This document shows, piece by piece, positions 1 to 11,315 of a DNA stretch of 30,452 nucleotides. Under the pieces are notes generated by a model, which saw only the letters and a list, made by a program, of their open reading frames with translations, was not told the DNA's origin and made no database searches. Both the position numbers and the translations under genes were made by a program. The DNA comes from Hofstenia miamia (Eukaryota; Xenacoelomorpha; Acoela). The stretch lies in contig SCFE01000001.1 in NCBI GenBank assembly GCA_004352715.1, forward strand, positions 3,401,258 to 3,431,709, given 5' to 3'. The number at the start of each line of letters is the position of its first letter. Within the stretch, counting starts at the first letter, position 1.

Positions 1-366
1 AATGCAAGCACTTTTCTTAAAATCGTTCGAGTTCTTCAAATTGATATCTATTTTCCATCAACATTGAAATCTACATGTTATAACATTTAATATACAACTC
101 TTGAATAGTTATGTTTTTAAAACTTAGGTGTTTTATATGGGATATTTCTTTTTAGATAAAATAGTACATTAATTGCTTTGATTATAACTTTGTTGTTATG
201 TTCGTTCTATTTTAATTGTGATGAGATTTACCCCCAAATCATTAATTGATTCAACTAATTGAATATGCCACATGTTTACACGTTTCTATAACTTTGCATT
301 TAGCTTTGCCAAAACATATAACCGTTTGATTTAGATGTTCTGGATTTCATTTTTTTACCCTAATTC

Positions 367-397
<31 letters not shown>

Positions 398-539
398 CAT
401 TCATTCATTTAAAAAGGAAATTTAGACCATTTTACAACAAGAATGGATACTATTTCACCGGAAGAGAGGATTATGACTAATTTCAAACTAAAATAGGTTT
501 ACTCATTCACTTCTTTATTATACACTGTTGTCACTTAGA
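1..539. other. AT-rich DNA without genes; TA microsatellite
   Basis: No reading frame of convincing length or family similarity is visible on either strand. A TA dinucleotide run occupies about 369-397. The stretch ends at the target duplication of the hAT-like element that begins at 548. Confidence 0.7.
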
Positions 540-547
540 ACTAAAAG

Positions 548-1766
548 CATCACCGGCTTTAAGCGAGGTCAGGGGCGAATGCCATGGGCCCCGCTCTTTT
601 GGGATCCACGAACTAAAAATTAACAGAGAAAAAGTATTAGTAAATTTAAGAAAAAGAAAATTAAATCTTCCACAATATGAACAATTATATTGCTATTTGC
701 ATTTGAACATTAGGGTACATACTAAAATATAAAACTATGGTCTACAACAAATAAGGCTCTTTTCGAGTTTTGCGTTATAATTCAAAGATATTTGTGATCC
801 ACCACATTAACAGAATGATAGTAACTGCTATCAATTGAGAGTAGTATAGCATGAAATTTAATCGAATATTTTACTAAAAAGCAAAAAAAGGCCTTCAGAT
901 AGATATTTCCTAAATAACAAATGTGTTTTCATTCAATTACTTTCTAAAGTACAAGTAGAAATTGTATAGTTATATACTTAGGATACAATTATATAAATGT
1001 ATATATAATTTGCTATATTTATTGTATCATAGTGTTTTACGTTATTTTCAATATATTATTTGAATTTCTACATTATTTTATATTTCATTATAATATTAAA
1101 AATAAAATAATAATAACAGTAATTGTATTATTATATGCAGTGACAAGAAACGAACTACAATTATCTCTTTAATTATTAAAACCCATGATATAATACAATT
1201 TAGCTTGGAAATTCAGACCACTTATTGCATACATATAATATACTTAAGAAACTGATAGCAAGAAAATCTTTACAGTTCTTGAAACAATCATTCCCTTTAA
1301 AGTAACTAAAAAATACTTTAAAGTATTAGATGGCTTTTCAAAACATTGATCTTTTTATAGTGAATTAAAGATACTTTAAAGTTAAATATTGCTCTTCAAA
1401 ACTTTAATTTTATAAAGTTGCTTAAAGATATGTTAAGATACTAAATTATGTCTAAAAATCTATAATTCTCTTTAAATTGTTTAATATGTTTGTAATTTCC
1501 TCAGATTGCAATGTATAAGCTTTCTGAAACTGCCTTTTGGCTTTAGAACTGATATCTTAACTTGTTGGGATGAAATTATATACAACTATTTATAAAATTG
1601 CACAACAAATAGCATATGCCAGCACAAATATATGCAGTTTTACAACAACTAAATAAGGAGCGAAACCCAAATTATTATAACAGGTACGTTGTCATTTCAT
1701 TGTTTTTTCAGTTCACTTATTGTTCATATTTTGCCACGAGCCTCGCATAGGCTAAGGCCGGCCCTG
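548..1766. mobile_element. Non-autonomous hAT-like DNA transposon with 8-bp target duplication
   Basis: The right end (1741-1766), read inward on the minus strand, starts CAGGGCCGGCCTTAGCC and runs to GCGAGG. The left end (548-568) starts CATCACCGGCTTTA and runs to GCGAGG. The two ends share CA, CCGGC, TTA and GCGAGG in the same order. Flanking octamers are actaaaag (540-547) and actaaaaa (1767-1774), 7 of 8 identical. An 8-bp duplication and a CAGGG start are known hallmarks of hAT elements. The interior has no transposase-like frame, so the element (1219 bp) would need an enzyme supplied in trans. It holds a 58-bp tandem repeat. The left terminus is the weaker end, because its first bases depart from the usual CAGGG. 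Confidence 0.6.
1260..1490. repeat. Degenerate 58-bp tandem repeat inside the hAT-like element
   Basis: About four diverged units follow each other; unit starts near 1317, 1375 and 1433 give a constant 58-bp period. Each unit shares the pattern tttaaagt, then cttttcaaaac or a variant, then ttaaagatac. Lying wholly inside a non-autonomous element, it may be a subterminal or internal transposase-binding repeat, but only position supports that. Confidence 0.6.
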
Positions 1767-1774
1767 ACTAAAAA

Positions 1775-2313
1775 CATGGCTATAAGTTAAAATATGCATA
1801 CATGAACTTAATTTATTACTATCATAGACTCCAAGTAATTATATATATTATTTCATGTACATGCATATCTATTAATTTATGTCAGAAACAATTAAAAATG
1901 TTTCCGGACTAGTTTTAAGCGAATTTCGCTAAACGTTAAATTCTATTCAGAGCTTCTGTGATAACTTAAATGTAAAAAACATCAGCATTAGCAATGAATA
2001 CATCCCGGCTGCACTGAATACAAGAGGAGAAAAAACACTCGCATTCAGAGCAACTTGAAATAATATTGTTGGCTTGATTCAACCCATTTTTAATTATTGC
2101 AAGGCTTATGTTAGATAGCATTCAATATGGCTCTGAATGTTCCTTTCATTTATAATTACTAAAGCTCATCAAATAAAATTGTTTTATCAAAATATTTTGA
2201 CACTAATACTAATATATTTTAAGGTGCAAAAATACGTATAAAATTTTTAGCACAGAAATATCAAGCAGCTCATTTTGGCCTATGACATTTTATCCATTAT
2301 CCAGACCATCTCA

Positions 2314-2346
<33 letters not shown>

Positions 2347-2760
2347 NTTTTTGAGAGGCTAATATTTACTGCATTTAGCTTAGTTATTTTTTATGTTAAA
2401 TATTAATATTAATAGTTCATAAATCAGTTAATTTCTTATCTTGAAGATAATCTCAAGTTACCAAAGTCAGCTGAGTTTTATAGGATATGTAATCCATAAT
2501 ACCAGAGGGATGTCTTTTATGGCATTTTATGTTTATTCTATGTTTTAACAACTTGGAGAACTTTAAAAAAACTCAAATGTTCTCATACTCCTTGTACTCA
2601 ATCAAATATAAATCACTCTAAGCATTAGAAATTCAATAATGGATTAAGTTTGCACATTGAAAAAACAAAGCCACTCTTAGTAACTAGAGCAAATACACTT
2701 AAATACTATATAATCTAAAAAAATTTTGCAATAGAGAATAACATTATGTATGGTGCCACA
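1775..2760. other. AT-rich DNA without genes; TA microsatellite with an N
   Basis: No coding signal. A TA run spans about 2317-2346 and is followed by a single undetermined base at 2347, probably an unresolved repeat length. Confidence 0.7.
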
Positions 2761-3448
2761 CAAGAAATTAAATTTGATATTGCTCTTTGGCTATTGTTGG
2801 ATTCAATAGACTATTGTGTTCACTAAATATTTGTATTTTCACTGTAAAAATTATGTGGTTGGTATGCATGGAGTTATTGTAAGTAACAAAAAAAATAATA
2901 TTCAGTAATAATAACAAAATGTAATATTTCAAAAGAAATGCATAAAAAAACCTATCCTTTATCAATAGAAATGCTAAATTTAAGAACTTTCTTCAACAGG
3001 ACTTTTCAAAGCCAAACTTTGCCTTTGATTACATTGCTAGGCCTTCTCATTAGACAATTTGAGTATTTTCCTAAGTAGAGGTTTCTTTCCTGATGTCACT
3101 TTCTTGTTGCTGAACAAGTTTTTATTTATGCAATTTGCATCATAAATAGTCTCTAAGAAAAATGAGATGTTACCCATTTTTATGTTTAGGTACAGATCAT
3201 TCACATTATTTTTATTTTTTTGTGTAGTACTCAATGGATGGTGGGTGCCATATATTGGACAAGGTAGATATGAGCAATGTTAAATCTGTGACAATAAGGA
3301 GGATACAAAAGAATTTGCAACATCCAAGGTATTCACCACACTTAAAGTGTTCTTGGCTCATATAACCTCTGAGCAATTATAATTCTGCTTGTGGAATATA
3401 GAATTGATTTCAACATATATGTCCCAATAAATTAAAATACTGCTAAAG
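2761..3448. other. Short minus-strand open frames, no recognised family
   Basis: Two 65-codon minus-strand frames (2768-2965 and 3037-3234) lie here. The first is rich in F, Y, I and L, as expected from translated AT-rich DNA. The second is more protein-like (K, N and S rich) but matches no family I know. Their position downstream of the minus-strand gag leaves open that 3037-3234 is a decayed part of that element. I make no gene call. Confidence 0.4.
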
Positions 3449-3750
3449 TGTGACAGAATACAAGTGTAAAGGTAATCCTGCCAGCCTTATTTTTTGATTG
3501 AAGAGTGCAAGTGTAAAGGCACCTCTTCTGACCATATGTATTCAAATCAATTTTAGTTAGAATAATGATTAGTGATTTTTAGTTGTAAATTTTATTAACA
3601 ATTTTGTTAAAACAAGTCAAAAATAATTTGGCAAAAAAGTATTTGACTTAAAATTGATCACTTGACTTTTGACCAAAGTAAGCCAAAATATTAATTTGAA
3701 ATTGCAGTGATTGTCTAATCAACCAGAAAAGATTGGTAGACCTGTAAGTA
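3449..3750 (+). repeat. Dispersed LTR-like repeat, copy A
   Basis: This stretch matches 18110-18426 in the same orientation. Shared landmarks in order are TGTRACAGAATRCAAG, a GTGCAAG block followed by TTCTGACCA, a GACTTTTTGAC-like block, and GACCTGTAAGT. The copies are clearly related but well diverged. Copy B is preceded by a purine tract, which is why I read the repeat as the start of an LTR. No second LTR or pol gene can be tied to copy A. Confidence 0.55.
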
Positions 3751-3754
3751 ATCT

Positions 3755-4007
3755 TTATATAGGGGAGGATAGGGCTTGTTGCACAAAAAACACATTTTGA
3801 CATTTTCTGACTTTATGACTCAGAATAAAGTCTTCAGATTTTTTATGTACATAATGTATATTGCCTTTCACACTAAACATATTAAAGCTTCCCTGGTAAG
3901 ATATCATTCTAATGTCAAATTTGACTTGAAATTTAAGTGCCAACTTTCCTCATGTTGGGGCATGTTGACACAGAGTGTGGGACATATTAACACAAACAAG
4001 AAAAATT
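3755..4007. other. Linker between the LTR-like repeat and the gag pseudogene
   Basis: Overlapping open frames exist on both strands (minus 3755-3943, plus 3776-4033), but neither resembles a known protein and each could be the shadow of the other. On the minus strand this is the region just 3' of gag, where protease or RT would be expected in a complete element. I see no protease DTG or RT DD motif. Confidence 0.4.
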
Positions 4008-5265
4008 TCATTTGGATTGATATTTTGGAGTAATTGTCAATTTAGACTTTAGCCTTGATGGCTTTCTTGATAAATGTTGGTAGTTTATCTTTGGTACTGC
4101 ATTTTTGTTCAAATCAGTGTTGAATTGATAATAGCATACTGTATGTGATGTGAGTGAACAAATCATGTGAAGAATATCTGTTGAGGTTCTACTGAGCCTA
4201 TAGAGTTGTTTGACTTGCAACATAAATTGCTCTATATCATCATCTTTCTTGTATGTAGTGTTATTCAAAAGTATTTTATATTGATTGCACACAGTGGGTG
4301 TATGCAAATGATCATAAAAGTTTTGAATGAGTAAACAGTAGTCTGACTTAATCAAAGCATCTGTAAGCTTTCCCAATGAGAATGCTGGGAAATTGTGCAA
4401 GTGCATCTTCATGGCCTGCACATTGTACTATTAAATTTTGTTCATACAAAAAGAACCATTCTTCAAAAGTTGGAGAGGTTCTGTTTGCCTTTCCACAGAA
4501 TTTTTGTAATGGTATTCTAATTGATAGCTGATACTGGTAGTTTAGAGGGGAAGGTTTTTTATTTCACATTGGATTTTCTAAATTTTGTAATTTATCATTA
4601 ATTGAATCAACATTGTTACTTAATTGTTGAATTATAGGTTTATCAAGATCTGGATGCAGGGACTGATCCTGTTTCAGTAAAGTGTTGTCAATGGGGATGG
4701 GGATGGGTGCTGAGTGAGAAAAATAATTTTTACAGGTGGTAGGGGACTGATGTAAACAATGCCCTAAATTTTTTAAATTTAAATCAGGTATTTTAGTTTC
4801 TTCTATATCTTTTTGTAATTCTGCATTTTCTGCTTCCTGAGAGATTATTTGTCCTGTGATTTGTATATTTTGAACATTACACTGATTGACTTGGTTCAAC
4901 AAATTTGTGTTTGCCTTTAATAATTTGAATATTTTGTGATTCAAAGTTTAAATCTCTTTATGGAGATTTCTGTTCTTTTCTTCTAATTTGTGGAACTTAA
5001 GAAGGATTGTGTGGTTATCCTTCTTTTGTTGGTTGCAATTGGCTTCTATGTTAATTTTTTCCTGGTTAAGTGCATTAATTTCATCACAAAGGGATTGGTT
5101 TTCTCCATGGATTTGGTCAAATTGCTTGGCATTTTCAATCTGCATGAGGTCGAATTTTTGACTAAGTTTGGTAAATTTATTTTTAAGGAATGCAATTTGC
5201 TCAAGGGGTTGTTCTCAAGTACATACATCTTCAGATGCTGGTGGGGTCTGACCAGCTTTTTTTGA
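4008..5265 (-). pseudogene. Gag-like ORF of an LTR-type retroelement, minus copy (broken)
   Basis: Read on the minus strand from 5265 to 4008. The N-terminal half (about 5145-4560) is rich in E, K, Q, N and L in heptad-like spacing and looks like a coiled coil. It ends in a conserved patch around IDN and NDKLQNLEN. The second half (about 4530-4008) has the usual Gag capsid layout: a KFCGKA patch, FEEWFFLYEQ, a SLGKLTDALIKSDY patch and DIEQFMLQVKQLYRLSR. These fragments lie in three frames separated by stops and shifts, so the gene is dead. The plus-strand stretch 9237-10121 encodes the same protein in a different decay state, which is the strongest evidence that this was a real gene. No zinc knuckle or pol follows. 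It could belong to Gypsy or to an unclassified LTR group. Confidence 0.65.
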
Positions 5266-5555
5266 AGACAATTTTGATTTCTGACTTCTTGAATTAGGTA
5301 TTATAATTCTTTAAAGTTAAGAGGACATTGATTGGTGAACTTAATTGACTGGTCTAATCATAATGAAGTAGGCTAGCTAGGGTTTTAAAAAAATTTTTTT
5401 CTGACATCTTGACAGCACATTGAGGAAAGATAGTTCCATGTGCAGTCCAATTGTAGAAAGATTCCATCTTTTCTTAATGGGGCTCAACATCTTCTTGTAG
5501 GTTAATTTGGAGCTTCCACTAACAGGGGTATAGTTAATTTTGAAACAATACATTT
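5266..5555 (-). other. Presumed leader between LTR-like repeat and gag, minus copy
   Basis: On the minus strand this lies between the LTR-like block and the coiled-coil gag. A TGGAAGCTCC stretch starts near 5518 and could be a primer-binding site, because such sites begin with TGG, but I could not match it to a tRNA. No other feature is seen. Confidence 0.35.
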
Positions 5556-6420
5556 ATTATTATTTTGATGATATTTACAATTTCATCCTTATTGTGGCAT
5601 CAGTGAGAAATCAGCATGCATTCCTACTATTCTATCTTTTTGAGAGTTTTGACCTGATGCATGGATTGACTATTGCTACAAATAATTAACTAACTCTGTC
5701 TACTATTATACCCTTTCCTAATAAAAGTTAAAAGTAAACAGGAGATTGTGTTAGGAAAGAGTGGCCACACTCAGCTGACCTGATACAGATAACATTTTAG
5801 AAGAGTCACAAAAGACTAAAGCCCTAATTATATTAAGAGTAAAGAAGCCCGAACTCTTAGTTGCAATTAGTAAACCTAAGTGCTAACTAAAATAACCTAC
5901 ACTCATTGCATTCCTCACCTTGTGCAATTTAGGTGAAAGCATTAATAAAAATTTTAATAATGAATGACAAGCAGTATGAACACCCTAGCCATATACCTAA
6001 CCTAAGTTAAAGGATATACCAGTCAACTCATCTGCTGTCTGGGTGCCCTTAACTACACAGTTGAAAATTTGAAAAACATAATTTAATAAAAGTAAAAACA
6101 AGAGAAAATATAAGTAAAATGAATTTAGTTAGTGAGAATAAATTGAAGCTGAAATAAAATGAACAAAACTCAGATATATATATATATATACAAAATTAAC
6201 CAGTATCTGTAAACAAAAGCATACCATGAAAATATACATGGCAGGAACAAAATTGGTTTCTGCTTCAATTTTACTGCATTTTTGAAATTAGCAGAAATTC
6301 AAACTAAAATATAAATAGCACCAGTTTCACTTTGCCAAATTACAATTAGAAATAATTTGTAATAATAAAATTGAAATTGTAATTAAGTGAAATAATGAAA
6401 GTTGCAAGCATATAGAAATG
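5556..6420 (-). repeat. LTR-like repeat of the gag element, minus copy
   Basis: The reverse complement aligns with 10662-11315. Clear matches include the GGCCACTCTTTCCTAACA block, AAAGATAGAATAGTAGGAA, GATGAAATTGTAAATATCAT, and an AAATTCATTTTACTTA block. Similarity is strongest at 5556-6150 and weakens beyond it, so the outer boundary near 6420 is uncertain. It sits upstream of gag, as a 5' LTR should. A TA microsatellite at 6175-6190 is private to this copy. Confidence 0.6.
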
Positions 6421-6429
6421 TCATTATGC

Positions 6430-6981
6430 CTCAATACTGGTGAAAGATGAACAATTTATATGAGAAATGGAAAATCTACTCATCATACACTTTCTAAAAG
6501 ACACAGAGTATATTAAGAATATAATGAAAATGATTGACAAAACAGTTTTGACTGCAAACAGAGAAAGTACAGCTGATTATTGTCAACAATAGAGAAAACA
6601 GAGTGCTGCTGGAAAATTGGGAGATAATGGCAGAAAGAACAGAAAATATCTTTATGATAAATAACTGCATACCACAACAGAGAACATCTAGACTAATTGA
6701 GATCAATCTCATGCTGGATCACTGGGCATTGGCACATTAACTAGTGGTCAAACATAAGATGGTGGTAGACATGTACATTCAAGCATAGACAATGGAGACA
6801 ATGGGATTCACTGAAAATATCAAGCAAAAAATATACAGCTGTATATTAGTCTGTAAGTCTGGTATAAATGTAAATTAAACAATATAATCAATTTAAAAGT
6901 GTATATAAAAGGCATTACACAGAGTACAAATACTTCAAATAGCTTGGATTATCCTAGAGAATAGCTTAGAGAAACAACAAA
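6430..6981 (+). pseudogene. Unrecognised decayed coding stretch
   Basis: Two plus-strand frames in succession look protein-like: about 6490-6560, then a frame open from about 6548 to 6741 containing patches such as VQLIIVNNRENRVLLENW and RLIEINLMLDHW. They are joined by a frameshift, and stops follow. Amino-acid use is more balanced than in surrounding AT-rich DNA, which suggests old coding sequence, probably from a transposon. I recognise no domain. Confidence 0.3.
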
Positions 6982-7947
6982 TCAGTATCTAGTATGTTTT
7001 CCATGATTTTGGACCACCATTCTAAGGCTCTGGGGCATGCTGGCTACTAGTTTTTTGCACACTTCTGGGGTGATCTCCGTGCACCACACTCGTCGTATGA
7101 TCTGTTTCAGGTCATCCAAACTAGTTGGTTTATGGGCAGACACTTTGGTCTTGAGAATAGACCAAAGATTTTCTATTGGGTTTAAGTCTGGGCTGTTTCC
7201 GGGCCACGGACCAAGAATCTCAATATCTTGAGAGGTCAACCATTCTCTGACCACCTTCGCGTTGTGGCAGGGTGCTTAATCATGCATAAAAATTGTGGTA
7301 CGGCGTATGTTCATCATTGGTTTTAAATGGTCTTTCAACACATTCAGCTAGTTACCTGCTCTCATTGTATCACCAGGATTCAAAACCCAAAGATTTCCTT
7401 GGCCACTGGTTGCCATTGAGCCCCATGATCATGATATGGGTAGAGTGCTTTGCTGCTGGAACACAATATTTGGGATCAAACCAGGCCCCCACTTGACATT
7501 GAACTTGTTGAGAACCAATGTTACTGAATTGGAAGATGGTTGATTTGTTAGTGAAAGGGACCTTATTCCAGTCCTCCAGTGTCCACTGCAGATATCTTCT
7601 GCAGAACAATAATCTGTCGTGAATGTTTTTGGGTGACAGCAATGGTTTTTTTGCTGGGCAACGAGATTTCAGATGATATTTGTCATGCAATCGGCGGCGA
7701 ACTGTTCGTGCGGATACTCCTTCCAACTCCTGAGACAAAGAATGAGACGTAACAAATGGATCAATAGCAACACGTCGACGGATGAGATGGTCAGTTACTG
7801 GTGAAGTAACAGAGGGGCATCTATTGCAGGGTTTGGATTTTAAGCCATGGTACAACTAACATTTGCTTGAGAGATGTTTAATTGCTGAGCAACATCCTGC
7901 TGTGTAATACCAGCATTAATTAAAGCAACAATTTGTGCACAAGACAT
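6982..7947 (-). pseudogene. Tc1-like transposase (DDE superfamily), inactivated
   Basis: The minus-strand start at 7947 opens with a helix-turn-helix patch (ALINAGITQQDVAQQLNISQ). A frameshift near 7860 leads into 7855-7370, with a second HTH-like region (SARTVRRRL) and the catalytic block around WNKVPF. The 3' part (7254-6982) ends in SPDLNPIENLW, the diagnostic Tc1 third-acid motif. The length of about 320 codons is near the family norm of about 340. Three lesions show it is dead: the first catalytic Asp (usually in a SDES motif) reads TNKS; the second catalytic Asp at 7281-7283 is followed directly by a TAA stop; and about 90 bp around 7285-7370 is out of frame. Thirty-five codons separate the second Asp from the Glu, counting the stop. 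I could not find convincing terminal inverted repeats. Its normal role is cut-and-paste transposition at TA sites. Confidence 0.9.
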
Positions 7948-8288
7948 AGTAGGTAATTCCAAATCACATTAAATCTGAAATGAAGTATTGACTATTGTAA
8001 TTGCTATTTATAATGTACCAAGCACAGCAATTTCATTGGTCAATGAATTATATGAATCAACAAATTAGGCATCACTATCACTACTTAATTGTAGAATGTA
8101 GCAGTAGAAGNTTGTGCACGAGACGTAGTAGGTAATTCCAAATCACATTAAATCTGAAATGAAATATTGACTATTGTAATTGCTATTTTAATGTACCAAG
8201 CACAGCAATTTCATTGGTCAATGAATTATATGAATCAACGAATTAAGCGTCACTATCGCTAGTTAATTTTAGAATGTAGCAGTAGAAG
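7933..8288. repeat. 178-bp tandem duplication meeting at a single N
   Basis: Bases 7933-8110 and 8112-8288 are direct copies, from TTGTGCAC through GCAGTAGAAG, differing by a small number of substitutions and one or two single-base gaps. The junction is the undetermined base at 8111. The unit includes the first codons of the Tc1 transposase and its upstream flank. It may be a real tandem duplication or two haplotypes joined end to end by the assembler. Confidence 0.85.
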
Positions 8289-9236
8289 GTAGTAGAAACA
8301 AGAGTCTCACACACACACTATGCATGCATATATGTAATCAGTAGTGAGTTTGAAATGATGTACGTACATAGTAAGTGAAATATGTACATATATACAAGAC
8401 TTTTGGCCAAGCTGTACATACATGTTTGATGCAGCCTCAATCAGAGGAAAGAATTTTTTCAAGAGATACAGGAAGTGTGGCTCAAAACTAAAGTGAACAA
8501 ACAACACAGAAAACCTGAATGACAATCAAAATCAAGCTGCCTTAAGGCAAATATCACAAATCAATAGAGAGGATGCTAGATGAAATTGAACAAAGCTACA
8601 AACTGCAATCACAGATAATCTTCAGGAGATATTCAAGGAACTAGACTGTCCAATGATCAAATACCAAAGTGTGCTCTGGATAATGGCAATATTTCTAACT
8701 GCAGATGAAGCATAAGTGCTCCCATAAACAAGTCAACTAGGGTAAAAATAGCTAGCAAAAAACAACATAAGATCAAAATATTGCTTATCATTCCTAATAT
8801 ATAGAACTGGCTGCTGGCCAATTTAAAGGTCACTACATACCCAGTTAAAAGTAGGAAAGCAATGGCACAGTATGAAAAGGTGCTCATACAGATTGCTAAT
8901 AAAGAGACACCAATAGTGAAGCTCTCTCCCAATAGAGATCATGAATAGACTAGGCATTTGATCTATAGAAATATACATATTTTCAGAAAGGATAATAAAG
9001 TATATGTGGTGTGCTACAGCCAATTTACAGCTGAAACAATTTGAGAAGAAGCAATAGTTGAGAACAGAAATGATCATACAAAAGAAGAAATCAAATCTGC
9101 AGGAAATTTTCCTGAGGATTAGGGAAGCAAACATCAAAGCAAAATCCCAAGCAATAATGAAGAAATTTACAAATGACTATACACTGTGCTCCTTTATATA
9201 AATATTAAAGTTGGAAAGGAAGATTAAGGGAGACAA
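8289..9236 (+). other. Decayed coding-like DNA upstream of the plus-strand gag
   Basis: The plus strand carries short protein-like patches rich in Q, K, E and S but broken by stops in all frames. In the minus-strand copy the matching position encodes the coiled-coil start of gag, so part of this is probably the same region more heavily decayed. No LTR is seen on this side. Minus-strand frames at 8657-8932 and 8823-9137 read as hydrophobic strings and look like shadows. Confidence 0.35.
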
Positions 9237-10121
9237 TTGATTTCACAAGAAGCAGAAAATTCAGCACTGAAAAGAGAACTGCAGGAGACTTGTACAATTT
9301 ACCAGTTTGCAATTGTTTCAAAATATATTAACTCTTATTATTGTTAAATGCCAGAAACAAAAAAAATCTAGGACATTGTGTCTATCAGTCCCCTACCATT
9401 CTAAAAAAATCAATTCTCTTACCCTATGCCTATTACCATTGACAACATGTCACCCAAAAGGAATCAATTTCAAAAAGCTGATTTTGACAATACTTTTATA
9501 ATCCAACTAAATGATAAATTAAATACCATTAACAATAAACTACAAAATTTAGAAAATGTTAATCAAAACAAAAAAACATTTGTTTCAAAATTTCCACCAT
9601 TAGCAATTGATGACAATAATAAAATCAGAATGCCACCATGGAAATTTTCAGGTAAAGCCTACTGTATTTTTCTCTTATGAGCAAAACCTATTAGTACATA
9701 GAGTTTACCAGGAACATGCTCTCACATAGTTTCTAAGCTTCCTAATTGGGAAAGCCTATAATTTGCTACATCTCTTTAGACATTGCCATTAAATCAGATT
9801 ATAGTTAGCTCATTCAAACTTTCCACAAACATTTTCATGAATCCACAATGTGCAATCAATACAAAATAATTCTAAACAACACCATTTACAAAAAATGAGG
9901 ACAACTTAGAAGAATACAACCTTCAAGTTGAATGCCCTTACCAACATAGTAGAATGTCAACCAAGCATTCTTCCCAAGATTTATTTACTTACATAATATA
10001 CAGTATGTCACTGTGGATTCACTGCTGATTTGACAAAAAAGTGGTCCAGATCACAAATTACCAACTTTCATCAAAAAATCAATCAAAGCTAAGCTTCAAA
10101 TCAACAATTACCCTAAAATAG
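9237..10121 (+). pseudogene. Gag-like ORF of the same LTR-type element, plus copy (broken)
   Basis: This is the counterpart of the minus-strand gag. From 9237 the frame reads ISQEAEN plus a charged coiled-coil piece, matching ISQEAEN in the other copy. At 9426-9680 it carries an IDN patch, NNKLQNLEN and then MPPWKFSGKA, equivalent to KFCGKA. Further on, FLIGKAY (about 9745-9765) and a CNQYKI patch (about 9850-9870) align with the capsid half of the minus copy. Many stops and frame changes separate these patches. No pol genes follow; a purine tract and LTR-like repeat come about 530 bp later. The element therefore looks like a gag-only derivative, or one that lost pol before decay. Confidence 0.6.
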
Positions 10122-10650
10122 TGAATCAATTGAAATTTGACAAAATTCATCCTCATCTACCATTAGGACATCAAAACCTCCTACTAAAAACCAGCAACAA
10201 CAACAAAGCACTGCTGCTATTTCAGTGAGAGATCTGCCTCTACTCAATGCAATCTGAAATGTTACACACAACAACTACTGTCATGCTTGAACAGTTAGAA
10301 GTAGGAGCATCAAATCCTTACTTTGTTGCCAACATTAAAATTCCCAATCTTACATGGAATTAGAGAACAATTATGCAAAAGCAAATCCAATGAACTTGCC
10401 ATTGTTCCTAATTCTACCAAGCTCAAGAATCAGCTTTTATGTGCTATGTTGTTAATGATGTCTCTACTGGAAAATGATTCCAGATCAACAACTTTGTGTA
10501 GAAAATATTACTCCAGAATTATCAACAAACAAATACTTACCTCAAGACATCTATTTCTATAGATACATTTAAAAAACTATATGTGGGGTGCTACATGTGA
10601 CACAGCATCATCAAACTGGACACTGTGGAAATTGTGGACTAAAATAACCT
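10122..10650 (+). other. Region between gag and 3' LTR-like repeat, plus copy
   Basis: It contains a 79-codon plus-strand frame (10323-10562) and shorter overlapping frames. I see no zinc knuckle, protease, RT or integrase motif. It probably descends from the 3' part of the element's coding region but cannot be assigned. Confidence 0.35.
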
Positions 10651-10661
10651 AGTTTAGGGGG
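10651..10661 (+). promoter_or_regulatory. Candidate polypurine tract
   Basis: AGTTTAGGGGG directly precedes TGTGGTATAAC, where the LTR-like repeat begins with the standard TG. Purine tracts at this place prime plus-strand DNA synthesis in LTR elements. The tract is short and interrupted by TTT. Confidence 0.4.
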
Positions 10662-11315
10662 TGTGGTATAACTGCATCAATTATCTATTATAATTTCAAC
10701 ATTAATGAATTTAGCTTTTTTGTAAACTGTGCAATTTTAGCTTAATTATTTCTAATAAATTATTATGCAGTACTTTTGTTAGCTTAAATGGTTATTGTCT
10801 AGAACCTGTTTTATTTATTCATGTTTTCAAAAGTGTACTATTGTTTGATTCCTTCACCAGTTTTATTGCCATAAATATGTGTGATTTTTTCATTGTTGGA
10901 TTAAATGATTCTCTCCAAATTCATTTTACTTATTTTCTTTTGACTGTAACTTTTTATTAAATGTGTTTCTAATTTTTTTAACTGTATTGTTAAAGAACAC
11001 CCATTTGGTGGACAAGCTGGTTAATGGCCATCCTTTAACTAGGGTAGGTATATGATTATAGAACTTGTACTGTTAAAAGGTGATCTAAATCAAGTTGGCC
11101 AGTTTGGGCCACTCTTCCCTAACATGATTTCCTGTTCACCTTTAACTTTATTTAGGATATAGTATATATGCAGAAGGAGTTAGTCAGTTTTGTAACAATG
11201 ATCAATCCACACATCACCTTGAAATGCTCAATAAGATAGAATAGTAGGAACTAATTCTGATTTTTCACCAATGCCACAATAAGAATGAAATTGTAAATAT
11301 CATCAAAATAATACC
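10662..11315 (+). repeat. LTR-like repeat of the gag element, plus copy
   Basis: It aligns in inverted orientation with 5556-6420. It begins TGTGGTATA after a purine-rich tract and appears to end in ATACCA, giving TG...CA ends and a length near 650 bp. The match to the other copy stops close to this end, which supports the boundary. It lies 3' of gag, so it would be the 3' LTR; no 5' LTR is visible for this copy. Confidence 0.55.

Noticed and set aside
2317-2347. Promoter TATA elements in long TA runs (also 369-397, 6175-6190, 30436-30452)
   Set aside because: These are simple microsatellites with no gene start nearby.
8657-9137. Two overlapping hydrophobic minus-strand frames resembling membrane proteins
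   Set aside because: They are antisense to A-rich decayed gag-like DNA; reverse-translated A/C-rich sequence gives strings of F, L, I, S and C by composition alone.
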